Shown: positions 1 to 5,364, numbered from the stretch's first letter. The stretch is 5,493 nucleotides of DNA from Chitinophagaceae bacterium (GCA_018061385.1 JAGOUF010000198.1:1-5493); one strand, 5' to 3'. The notes: generated from the sequence alone by a model not told the origin. A program made the numbers and translations.

Positions 1-1
1 A

Positions 2-70
2 CAAGAATATCAATTAGTGGCTGGTGGAAAAACTACAATTTATAAAGCTTTTGTACCTGCAATGCACTAA
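2..70 (+). CDS. C-terminal fragment of an unidentified protein
   Basis: This is an open frame from the window edge to a TAA at 68-70. It encodes 22 residues that end GGKTTIYKAFVPAMH. The fragment is too short to assign to a family and shows no motif I recognise. It is read as coding because the frame is open to the edge, has a plausible composition and lies on the same strand as the next gene, but 22 open codons could arise by chance. No hairpin follows the stop, only a run of eight T (71-78). The next gene has its own promoter, so the two need not form one operon. Confidence 0.5.
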   Translation, partial: QEYQLVAGGKTTIYKAFVPAMH

Positions 71-81
71 TTTTTTTTAAC

Positions 82-90
82 TTATTCACA
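82..90 (+). other. Single DnaA-box-like 9-mer
   Basis: TTATTCACA matches the classic DnaA-box consensus TTATNCACA exactly. It is isolated in the 85-base gap between the first two genes, and no second good box is seen nearby. A single match in AT-rich DNA may well be chance. It could be a DnaA titration or regulatory site, but nothing else here supports that. Confidence 0.2.
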
Positions 91-107
91 CCAACTAAAA
101 AAAGCCA

Positions 108-138
108 TTTGCCACTAAGGCATTTACGCTTATTTTTG
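108..138 (+). promoter_or_regulatory. Bacteroidota-type promoter for the DUF6580 gene
   Basis: TTTG at 108-111 and TATTTTTG at 131-138 are separated by 19 bases. They match the Bacteroidota primary sigma-factor promoter pattern (-33 TTTG, -7 TAnnTTTG, usually about 17-23 bases apart). Transcription would start near 142-145, giving a leader of about a dozen bases before the ATG at 156. This is the best promoter in the window. A small 4-bp stem (TGCC 110-113 with GGCA 119-122) overlaps the -33 element and is probably incidental. Confidence 0.65.
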
Positions 139-155
139 CCAAAATTATTATAATA

Positions 156-722
156 ATGAAATTGAATCGTCGTACTATAGTGTTTGCAGTAATTTTAATA
201 GCAGCAACTACATTAATAAAATTTATTTGTGCTCCAATATTTGGATTAAGTGGCTTTAGTTCAATTATAGCTATTGCATTATTTGCAGGAATGAGTGCTA
301 AACAAAAAAATACATCGTTCCTATTACCATTGGTTGCATTGTTAATTAGCGATGTTATTATTGAAGGATTGTATCAATTAAACTTGTTTAGTTTTCATGG
401 TATTTATAAATATCAGTTACTAAATTATGCAATTTTATTGCTTGTAACATTAATAGGTTGGGCAATAAAAGGCAAGAATATTGCTTCTATTGCCATTGCT
501 TCTTTTGCAGCACCAACTATGTTCTTTTTGTTTTCAAACTTTAGTGTTTGGTTTTTTAGTACAACGATGTACACAAAAGATTTTAGTGGATTAATGATGT
601 GTTACGAAGCAGGTTTACCTTTTTATCGCAATGCATTAATTTCAACTTTCTTATTAGTTCCTGCAATTATGTTTGCATACAATTATATTGTAGAATCAAA
701 AAAACAAATTGCTTTAAGTTAA
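156..722 (+). CDS. DUF6580-type integral membrane protein, putative transporter
   Basis: This 188-residue, very hydrophobic protein has about six predicted helices, near residues 8-24, 34-48, 55-72, 85-104, 108-126 and 160-178. Its features resemble DUF6580 proteins: a short basic N-terminus, an LPLVALLISDVIIEG stretch (57-71) ending in an acidic residue at the membrane face, FSNFSVW (126-132), and GLMMCYEAGLPFYRN (145-159) before the last helix. That family is annotated as putative transport and resembles the small substrate-binding S components of ECF vitamin transporters; the substrate is unknown. No ATPase or EcfT partner is encoded beside it here. The ATG at 156 is chosen because it lies just downstream of a good promoter and begins a typical positively charged N-terminus. 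There is no Shine-Dalgarno sequence, as is common in this phylum. The gene is monocistronic by context, with its own promoter before it and a strong terminator after it. Family assignment is from memory of motif patterns. Confidence 0.75.
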   Translation: MKLNRRTIVFAVILIAATTLIKFICAPIFGLSGFSSIIAIALFAGMSAKQKNTSFLLPLVALLISDVIIEGLYQLNLFSFHGIYKYQLLNYAILLLVTLIGWAIKGKNIASIAIASFAAPTMFFLFSNFSVWFFSTTMYTKDFSGLMMCYEAGLPFYRNALISTFLLVPAIMFAYNYIVESKKQIALS

Positions 723-747
723 TCTCAATCAAATTATTGATATTGCT

Positions 748-782
748 AAAAGGTCTAGTACAACATTGTATTAGACCTTTTT
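748..782 (+). terminator. Strong intrinsic terminator between convergent genes
   Basis: A 14-bp stem (748-761 with 768-781, one G-T wobble) closes a six-base loop (AACATT). The core pairs are GGTCTA with TAGACC. On the + strand the right arm runs into five T (778-782) and an AT-rich tail, which suits termination of the DUF6580 gene. The left arm begins with AAAA, so the - strand transcript from the transglutaminase-like gene also meets a hairpin ending in U residues. It therefore probably works in both directions. Confidence 0.85.
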
Positions 783-811
783 ATTTAACTTGAGTTTTAT
801 GTGGTTTGAAA

Positions 812-1684
812 TTAATCGTCTAATAAACGAGCTAAATTAATTAATTCATTTTGTTTGTAAATATTGCTGTCCAACGTAAAACATTTGCTAGTTTCTTCTA
901 ACAACATTTGTATAGTACGTTTATGAGAAATTGGTTTAAAGTAGCTTGGAGTAGAGGTTACAGCAATTCGTTTAAAATAATTGTCCATTTCTGTATGGCC
1001 ATAAGCTTGTCCTGTAATTGCATCTACATAAAACAATATTTTTTCTTGAGGATGACCAATGTAACTGCTTGGGTCGTGATCCCTTTCATAAAAAGCAATC
1101 ATCATTTGTTTGGGAATATTAATAATTTTTGCATTGATATCTAACAACTCACAAACTACTTGATAAATAATGGCATTGGTAATGGCATTTCCTTTTTTTG
1201 TTTCTAACACTTTATGAATATAAAATTCATCGGGATAGCCATAATTTACTTCACTACCTTTTAAATTGTAGTAATTAAAAATAATACTAGTAAGAACATT
1301 GGCATGTTCAAGTGGCGTTAAATAGTTGTTCAATTCTAACCAAACATTTCGTCTTATTTTTTCAATATCTTGTAATACAGGTGTAGTTTGTAATTCGGGA
1401 TATTGAAATTTAGCAACCAACAAAGCTCCAAACAATAAATCGTTATAAGCACTGTCTCTCCACTCTTTTAAATCATTGGTTAAATCGGTAAAATGCAATC
1501 TATGAATTAATTGTTCAATTCTACCTTGAATACTTTCGTTGAAAGTATTCTCCCAAAGGTCTTCTAAGTTGGGAATAATGCCTCTGCCAAAATCGATGAT
1601 TCTATTAGAAACTGTTGAGTACACTTCTTCATCTGGATCATCGATTAACGTGAAAAGTGCATTAATTTCTTTGGTCTCCACCAT
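812..1684 (-). CDS. SirB1 / transglutaminase-like protein, probably non-catalytic
   Basis: Reading from the ATG at 1684 gives 290 residues. Residues 5-65 are helical and look like one or two HEAT-type repeats (ALFTLIDDPDEEVYSTVSNRI). They are followed by a long helical region and a SirB1/transglutaminase-core-2-like region at about 105-245. Recognisable there are LELNNYLTPLEHANVL (116-131), the KKGNAITNAIIYQVVCELL segment (163-181) and FYVDAITGQAYG (218-229). These proteins are found widely but their role is unclear; no signal peptide or membrane segment is seen, so the protein is likely cytoplasmic. The usual PGH position reads PKQ (191-193), and no Cys sits at the start of the core helix, so a classical Cys-His-Asp triad is not apparent. 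A longer frame could start at a TTG at 1759, but its extra 25 residues are atypical and would lie at or upstream of a plausible transcription start. The family call is fairly confident; the function is not known. Confidence 0.75.
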   Translation of the reverse strand: MVETKEINALFTLIDDPDEEVYSTVSNRIIDFGRGIIPNLEDLWENTFNESIQGRIEQLIHRLHFTDLTNDLKEWRDSAYNDLLFGALLVAKFQYPELQTTPVLQDIEKIRRNVWLELNNYLTPLEHANVLTSIIFNYYNLKGSEVNYGYPDEFYIHKVLETKKGNAITNAIIYQVVCELLDINAKIINIPKQMMIAFYERDHDPSSYIGHPQEKILFYVDAITGQAYGHTEMDNYFKRIAVTSTPSYFKPISHKRTIQMLLEETSKCFTLDSNIYKQNELINLARLLDD

Positions 1685-1761
1685 AGGGTTTAAGTTTTTG
1701 TTATGGAAGACAGTTCTACAACATTTTGTTGTTTGAATATTGATCAACCAATTACACAATT

Positions 1762-1792
1762 CAAACTACGTTAAAATTTTGTGAAGCATCAA
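1762..1792 (-). promoter_or_regulatory. Possible promoter for the transglutaminase-like gene
   Basis: On the - strand, TTG (1792-1790) is followed after 21 bases by TAGTTTG (1768-1762). This is one base short of the TAnnTTTG consensus. It would start transcription near 1757, leaving a leader of about 70 bases before the ATG at 1684, and would exclude the upstream TTG start. The match is imperfect and in AT-rich DNA, so it is tentative. Confidence 0.3.
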
Positions 1793-1798
1793 GTATAA

Positions 1799-1860
1799 GT
1801 TATTCAACACATGTGGAAATGTATGTACAATGCCTTTTGTTGAGACTTTCTGTTAAAAAC
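1799..1860. other. Degenerate DnaA-box-like cluster in a divergent intergenic region
   Basis: The 271-base gap between the - strand gene and the desaturase contains TTATTCAACA (1800-1809, a DnaA-box-like sequence with one extra A), the perfect palindrome CACATGTG (1808-1815) leading into TGTGGAAAT (1812-1820, whose complement matches 7 of 9 bases of TTATCCACA), and two spaced TGTTnAnA words (TGTTGAGA from 1839, TGTTAAAA from 1851). An AT-rich stretch follows, to about 1945. This composition recalls the TTATCCACA/TGTTGATAA words of bacterial replication origins, but no box is perfect and no replication gene is adjacent. It may instead be the regulatory region of the two divergent genes. Confidence 0.25.
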
Positions 1861-1904
1861 TAATAGAAAATAGAAACTGAATGAAATGATGACACAAATC
1901 ATAC

Positions 1905-1932
1905 ATAATTTTAAATTTATACGACTATATTG
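1905..1932 (+). promoter_or_regulatory. AT-rich palindrome and weak promoter element before the desaturase
   Basis: ATAATTTTAAATTTAT (1905-1920) is a 16-base imperfect palindrome with one mismatched pair around a TTTAAA core. Six bases further on, TATATTG (1926-1932) partly resembles a -7/-10 element and would put transcription start about 20 bases before the ATG at 1956. The arrangement would suit an operator controlling desaturase transcription, but AT-rich palindromes are common by chance at this base composition. Confidence 0.25.
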
Positions 1933-1955
1933 CAGCGTTAAATAAAACCCCTTTC

Positions 1956-3035
1956 ATGTCATCGTCAGTTTTACCAAAATTTCCGGTAGTAAAAGAAAGT
2001 TTACATGCCGAATTAAGAAGAAGAGTTCAACAATATTTCGACGAAAATGGTATATCTGCAACTGGTAATATTAGCTTATTTAGCAAGGCTATTATATTGG
2101 TTACAGCATTCGTTGTTGTATATGTTCATTTAATATTTTTTACACCACATTGGTATATTGCCATTCCTGAATGTATTGTTTTAGGAGGTTTAATTGCTGC
2201 AATTGGTTTTAATATTATGCACGATGGCAGCCATGGTAGTTTTAGTAAACATAAATGGAAAAATAAATTGGCTGCTGCATCTTTAAGTATGATGGGTGCC
2301 AATCATTTTTTGTGGAATATGAAGCACAACATGATTCATCACAGTTTTACCAATGTAGATGGTGTTGATGATGATATTGAAGTTGGCGTACTTATGAGAA
2401 TGGCCCCCACACAAAAAAAATTATTCCTACATCGTTTTCAACATTTTTATTTTTGGTTTTTGTACATGTTATTGTATGTGTTTTGGATATTTTTTACAGA
2501 CTATAAAAAGTATTTCTCTCAACGCATTGGCGATATTCCTTTAAAGAAAATGGAATTAAAAGATCATATTGAATTTTGGGTAACCAAAGTTTATCATGGT
2601 ATTGTATTTATTGCCTTACCAATATTCATGGTAGGTTGGGTAAATTGGTTGGTGGGTTTTGCAGTGGCAACTATGTTTTCTGGTTTTGTGTTAAGCATTG
2701 TTTTTCAATTGGCACATACTGTAGAGCATACAGAATTTCCTGTTGCAGATATTGAAAGCCATAAATTACCCGACGAATTTGCTGCTCATCAAATTAAAAC
2801 AACTGCAAACTTTGCTACCAAAAATAAATTGGTAAGTTGGTTGGTGGGTGGTTTGAATTTTCAAATTGAGCACCATTTATTTCCGAAAATTTCCCATGTA
2901 CATTATCCTGCAATTAGCAGTATTGTAAAATCTGTTTGTCAAGAATATCAACTACACTACATTGAATATCCAACAGTAAGAAGAGCAGTTGTTGCACATG
3001 TTCGTTTTTTAAAGCAAATGGGAACAACGCCTTAA
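1956..3035 (+). CDS. Front-end-type membrane fatty-acid desaturase
   Basis: This 359-residue di-iron membrane desaturase (FA_desaturase family) introduces a cis double bond into an acyl chain carried on lipid or CoA/ACP. All three histidine boxes are present: HDGSH (89-93), HNMIHH (124-129) and QIEHH (303-307). The glutamine opening the third box, and the HN..HH..TN...DDD context of the second (124-140), are typical of the delta-6/delta-5-like front-end group. Unlike eukaryotic front-end enzymes there is no N-terminal cytochrome b5 domain, so electrons must come from a separate ferredoxin or cytochrome, not encoded here. Hydrophobic segments lie near 44-62, 67-86, 163-180, 213-232 and 234-254. 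The length is normal for bacterial members. The ATG at 1956 gives a sensible soluble N-terminus of about 40 residues and lacks a Shine-Dalgarno sequence. The gene stands alone, with a terminator 25 bases after its stop. Regiospecificity cannot be read from the sequence. Confidence 0.9.
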   Translation: MSSSVLPKFPVVKESLHAELRRRVQQYFDENGISATGNISLFSKAIILVTAFVVVYVHLIFFTPHWYIAIPECIVLGGLIAAIGFNIMHDGSHGSFSKHKWKNKLAAASLSMMGANHFLWNMKHNMIHHSFTNVDGVDDDIEVGVLMRMAPTQKKLFLHRFQHFYFWFLYMLLYVFWIFFTDYKKYFSQRIGDIPLKKMELKDHIEFWVTKVYHGIVFIALPIFMVGWVNWLVGFAVATMFSGFVLSIVFQLAHTVEHTEFPVADIESHKLPDEFAAHQIKTTANFATKNKLVSWLVGGLNFQIEHHLFPKISHVHYPAISSIVKSVCQEYQLHYIEYPTVRRAVVAHVRFLKQMGTTP

Positions 3036-3059
3036 AATAAAAGTTTAAATTATTAATTG

Positions 3060-3089
3060 AAAACTCCAACATAAGTTTGGAGTTTTTTT
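3060..3089 (+). terminator. Intrinsic terminator after the desaturase
   Basis: A 10-bp stem AAAACTCCAA (3060-3069) with TTGGAGTTTT (3077-3086) closes a seven-base loop, and the T run extends to 3089 (seven T in all). It separates the desaturase from the next gene, which begins only 14 bases later. Confidence 0.85.
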
Positions 3090-3090
3090 A

Positions 3091-3098
3091 TTTCTTTG
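3091..3098 (+). promoter_or_regulatory. Possible -7 element directly before the membrane-protein start
   Basis: TTTCTTTG matches seven of eight positions of TAnnTTTG (four of those six fixed bases being TTTG) and ends four bases before the ATG at 3103. That would give an almost leaderless transcript. No TTG or TTTG occurs at the right distance upstream, because that space is taken by the terminator hairpin, so support is weak. Some promoter is nevertheless expected here, as the terminator should end the upstream transcript. Confidence 0.25.
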
Positions 3099-3102
3099 TA
3101 GC

Positions 3103-3606
3103 ATGACGAAAAAGATTGTAATAGCTGCATTAGCAACTGTTGTAATGATAGTTGTAATGCGTTGGATGGGAATTGGTTTAATAAGCAATGTAAGTCCTTT
3201 GGGAATTGTTAGTTTTGAATTGGCACCTAATTTTAGTGCAGCTAAAGAAATTGTAACATCTGTTGGACAACGCCCATTGCAATGGAATGTGGGTATAGAT
3301 TTTATATTCATATTGGCCTACACATTTTTCTTTTTCTTTTGTTGCAAGGCGTTGATGAATAGTTTTAGATCGTCTGGTTTAAGAACGCTTGGATTCATTT
3401 TTTTAGAGTTGAGTGTATTGATAGGTGTATTGGATTTTATTGAAAACGTGGCCATGCTAATTACCTTAGGTGGATATGGCACAGACTTAAGTGTAAGTGT
3501 TAGCAAATGGGCTGCTATACTTAAGTTTAGCCTTCTTGCATTGGTAGTAGTTTACATCTTAGTTGCATCGATATTGGTGTACTTAATTTCAAAGAAAAAA
3601 GTGTAA
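3103..3606 (+). CDS. Four-helix membrane protein of unknown function
   Basis: This 167-residue protein has predicted helices near 4-28, 63-86, 96-121 and 137-163. The first is preceded by MTKK and the last is followed by a basic KKK tail, suggesting cytoplasmic ends. Between helices 1 and 2 is a non-membrane loop with SFELAPNFSAAKEIV (37-51). Charged or polar residues sit inside the membrane segments: D66 in helix 2, D111 with E114-N115 (LDFIEN) in helix 3, and K141 near helix 4. This pattern of a buried Asp and a D..EN motif recalls a widespread family of small uncharacterised bacterial membrane proteins, but I cannot name it or give it a function. Its stop overlaps the rlmB start by one base (TAATG), so the two are probably co-transcribed and translationally coupled. 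A small - strand frame inside it is a shadow. Confidence 0.8.
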   Translation: MTKKIVIAALATVVMIVVMRWMGIGLISNVSPLGIVSFELAPNFSAAKEIVTSVGQRPLQWNVGIDFIFILAYTFFFFFCCKALMNSFRSSGLRTLGFIFLELSVLIGVLDFIENVAMLITLGGYGTDLSVSVSKWAAILKFSLLALVVVYILVASILVYLISKKKV

Positions 3607-4349
3607 TGTTTATTCCTAAAAAAAATATTATTGCCGGACGCAACCCTGTTGTTGAAGCTTTAAAAAACAAACAAACAATCGATAAAATTCTGTTATCGAA
3701 AAATGCAAGTGGTGATGTTGTGCATGAAATTAGAACATTGGCTAAAGAACAAAATGTGCCTATTCAATATGTACCTGTACAAAAAATTAATAGCTTAACC
3801 AATGTGCAACATCAAGGTATAATTGCTTTTAAAAGTGCAGTACGTTACCAAGATTTACAACAAGTAATAGATTTTGTAATTGGCAATGGCGAAGTGCCAT
3901 TGTTTATTATTTTAGATGGTGTAACAGATGTTAGAAATATTGGTGCAATTGCACGTACAGCTGTTTGTTGTGGTGCACAAGCAATTATTATTCCCGATAA
4001 AGGTGTTGGTGCTTTAAATGAAGATGCTGTAAAAACAAGTGCTGGTGCTTTAGAGCAAATTAATATTTGCAGAGTAAACAGTTTAATGAAAACTGTAGAT
4101 GAATTGCATTTGAATGGCATTAAAGTGTATGCAAGTGAAATGACAGCTACTAAAAAGTTATTTGAACTAGAATTGAAAGAACCCTCTGCAATAATAATGG
4201 GAAGTGAAGACAAAGGCGTTTTTCCTGGATTGATGAAAATTTGTGATGAAAAATTTACAATTCCAATGGTAAACAATTTTGAAAGTTTGAATGTAAGCGT
4301 TGCTGCAGGAATGATTTTATATGAAACCATGAAGCAGAGAGTGGGTTAG
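3606..4349 (+). CDS. rlmB: 23S rRNA (guanosine-2'-O-)-methyltransferase RlmB, TrmH/SpoU family
   Basis: This 247-residue SPOUT-class enzyme uses S-adenosylmethionine to methylate a 2'-OH in 23S rRNA (Gm2251 in E. coli numbering), during ribosome assembly in the cytoplasm. Residues 6-76 form the small substrate-binding domain, starting with IIAGRNPVVEAL (8-19) and ending with HQGIIAF (69-75), both typical of RlmB. The catalytic knot domain carries motif 1 LDGVTDVRNIGAIARTA (103-119, with N111 and R117), motif 2 IIMGSEDKGV (196-205, with E201) and motif 3 IPMVNNFESLNVSVAAG (219-235). All key residues are present and the length is normal. The ATG at 3606 overlaps the preceding stop as TAATG, which implies reinitiation. 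A related TrmH-type tRNA enzyme is the alternative, but the N-terminal domain and motif spacing favour RlmB. A seven-base repeat tract begins at the stop codon's next base. Confidence 0.92.
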   Translation: MFIPKKNIIAGRNPVVEALKNKQTIDKILLSKNASGDVVHEIRTLAKEQNVPIQYVPVQKINSLTNVQHQGIIAFKSAVRYQDLQQVIDFVIGNGEVPLFIILDGVTDVRNIGAIARTAVCCGAQAIIIPDKGVGALNEDAVKTSAGALEQINICRVNSLMKTVDELHLNGIKVYASEMTATKKLFELELKEPSAIIMGSEDKGVFPGLMKICDEKFTIPMVNNFESLNVSVAAGMILYETMKQRVG

Positions 4350-4370
4350 GAGTTGTAAGTTTTGAGCTGA
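4350..4370. repeat. Three-unit heptanucleotide repeat (GAGTTKT-like)
   Basis: Three seven-base units follow the rlmB stop without a gap: GAGTTGT, then AAGTTTT, then GAGCTGA. The preceding seven bases (GGGTTAG, 4343-4349), which include the stop codon, may be a fourth degenerate unit. Such degenerate heptads occur in Bacteroidota intergenic DNA in my recollection. It lies in the 39-base gap before the HMG-CoA lyase gene, and I see no hairpin or clear promoter in that gap. Confidence 0.5.
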
Positions 4371-4388
4371 TCATTATAATTAATAAGT

Positions 4389-5282
4389 ATGTCTTTTATT
4401 CAATCATCAATCACCAATCACTATTCACCACTTACTACTCATTTAGTTGAATGTCCTCGTGATGCTATGCAAGGTTGGAAGCATTTCATTAAGACGGAAG
4501 ATAAAATTCGATACATCAATTCATTATTGAAAGTTGGTTTTCATACCATAGATTTTGGAAGTTTTGTTTCGCCGAAAGCAATTCCTCAAATGGCTGATAC
4601 GAAGGAAGTATTGAATGGTTTAAGGTTGAATGTTGAAGGTTCAAAGTTACTTGCTATTGTAGCTAACCAACGTGGTGCATCAGAGGCGGTATTGTTTAAT
4701 GAAATTACTTATTTGGGTTTTCCTTTTTCTATTTCCCCAACATTTCAGCAACGCAATACAAACAGTACCATTGAAGAAAGTTTAGTTAGGGTTGATGAAA
4801 TACAAGAACTGTGTATAAAGCACAACAAACAAATGGTGGTGTATTTAAGTATGGGTTTTGGAAATCCTTATGGAGATGAATACAATGAAAATATTTTGTT
4901 GCATTGGGCCGATGAAATGGTAAAAAGAGACATCCAAATTATTTCATTGTCAGATACTGTTGGTGTTGCAACACCACAGCAAATTTCAGTAGCATTAGAA
5001 ACATTAATTCCAAAATATCCAACAACAGAAATTGGTGTTCATTTACATTCTACAGTAAACAATTTTAAAGAAAAATTGGCCACAGCTGTAGCTGCAGGTT
5101 GTACACGTTTTGATGGTGCATTAAAAGGTATTGGTGGTTGCCCAATGGCTCAAGACGATTTGGTTGGTAATATGAATACAGAATTAATGATTCCTTATTT
5201 AGAAGAAAAGGGGTTATTAAATGGATTGAATAAAGAAGCCTTAGCAGAAAGCTTACAAATTGCTAGCGAAATATTTGTATAG
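4389..5282 (+). CDS. Hydroxymethylglutaryl-CoA lyase (HMGL-like TIM barrel)
   Basis: This 297-residue enzyme is predicted to split 3-hydroxy-3-methylglutaryl-CoA into acetyl-CoA and acetoacetate, the last step of leucine breakdown, using a divalent metal. The barrel carries VECPRDAMQG (20-29; R24 and D25 match the catalytic Arg and metal-binding Asp), FVSPKAIPQMAD (59-70), SMGFGNPYG (154-162), VHLHS (217-221; H218 and H220 as metal ligands) and GGCPMAQDDLVGNMNTE (249-265; C251 the catalytic cysteine, N261 a ligand). The Asp usual after HxH is Ser, and the C-to-N loop is one residue longer than in the human enzyme; both look like features of the Bacteroidota branch. The ATG at 4389 is the only ATG, GTG or TTG in frame before the conserved motif, but residues 6-19 are encoded by a seven-base repeat and look non-native. 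The related isopropylmalate synthase/homocitrate synthase branch is less likely given the GGCP loop. No Shine-Dalgarno sequence or good promoter is visible; read-through from rlmB is possible. Confidence 0.87.
   Translation: MSFIQSSITNHYSPLTTHLVECPRDAMQGWKHFIKTEDKIRYINSLLKVGFHTIDFGSFVSPKAIPQMADTKEVLNGLRLNVEGSKLLAIVANQRGASEAVLFNEITYLGFPFSISPTFQQRNTNSTIEESLVRVDEIQELCIKHNKQMVVYLSMGFGNPYGDEYNENILLHWADEMVKRDIQIISLSDTVGVATPQQISVALETLIPKYPTTEIGVHLHSTVNNFKEKLATAVAAGCTRFDGALKGIGGCPMAQDDLVGNMNTELMIPYLEEKGLLNGLNKEALAESLQIASEIFV
4404..4445. repeat. Heptanucleotide repeat inside the HMG-CoA lyase start
   Basis: Five head-to-tail seven-base units of consensus TCACYAN run from 4404 to 4438 (for example TCACCAA at 4411 and TCACCAC at 4425), followed by a sixth decayed unit (TCATTTA, 4439-4445). 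The tract is translated as part of the lyase N-terminus (residues 6-19, rich in Thr, Ser and His). It ends exactly where conserved enzyme sequence begins. Similar heptads are a known type of short tandem repeat in some bacteria, notably cyanobacteria. Confidence 0.7.
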
Positions 5283-5309
5283 AAAACTTCAATTTTACAA
5301 ACGCATTTT

Positions 5310-5364
5310 TGTTGATTAAAGTTATAGGGTTGCAGGGTGTGACACATACAGTGTTGATTAAAGT
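5310..5364. repeat. 13-bp direct repeat pair, 42 bp apart
   Basis: TGTTGATTAAAGT occurs at 5310-5322 and again at 5352-5364 with no mismatch. The start-to-start spacing of 42 bases is about four helical turns, which would place both copies on the same face of DNA. Between them is the odd palindrome TGTGACACA (5338-5346). The pair lies in the non-coding gap between the lyase and the last gene, and could be paired regulator sites or the trace of a local duplication. Confidence 0.5.

Noticed and set aside
71..78. Run of eight T after the first gene as a terminator
   Set aside because: No stable stem precedes it; only TGCA-A-TGCA can pair, and that leaves a one-base loop.
599..793. 64-residue + strand frame overlapping the DUF6580 gene end
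   Set aside because: It starts inside the membrane-protein gene in another frame and reads through the terminator hairpin, which makes a real protein unlikely.
1685..1759. 25-residue N-terminal extension of the transglutaminase-like protein from a TTG
   Set aside because: The extension has an atypical Cys- and Asn-rich composition, uses a rare start and lies at or before the likely transcription start. The ATG at 1684 begins a normal helical N-terminus.
1811..1843. Ten-codon frame (ATG at 1811) in the divergent gap as a leader peptide
   Set aside because: It has no ribosome-binding signal, no downstream hairpin pair and no amino-acid pattern linked to the desaturase. Frames this short are expected by chance.
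3845..4330. 161-residue frame on the - strand inside rlmB
   Set aside because: It is entirely antisense to the SPOUT domain of a well-conserved gene. Its low-complexity Ser/Ile/Thr composition is what the complement of such codons gives.
5284..5323. Possible terminator hairpin after the HMG-CoA lyase
   Set aside because: AACTT can pair with AAGTT and ACAAA with TTTGT, but the stems are about five AT-rich pairs with mismatches and the two pairings compete. There is no proper T run after a stable stem.
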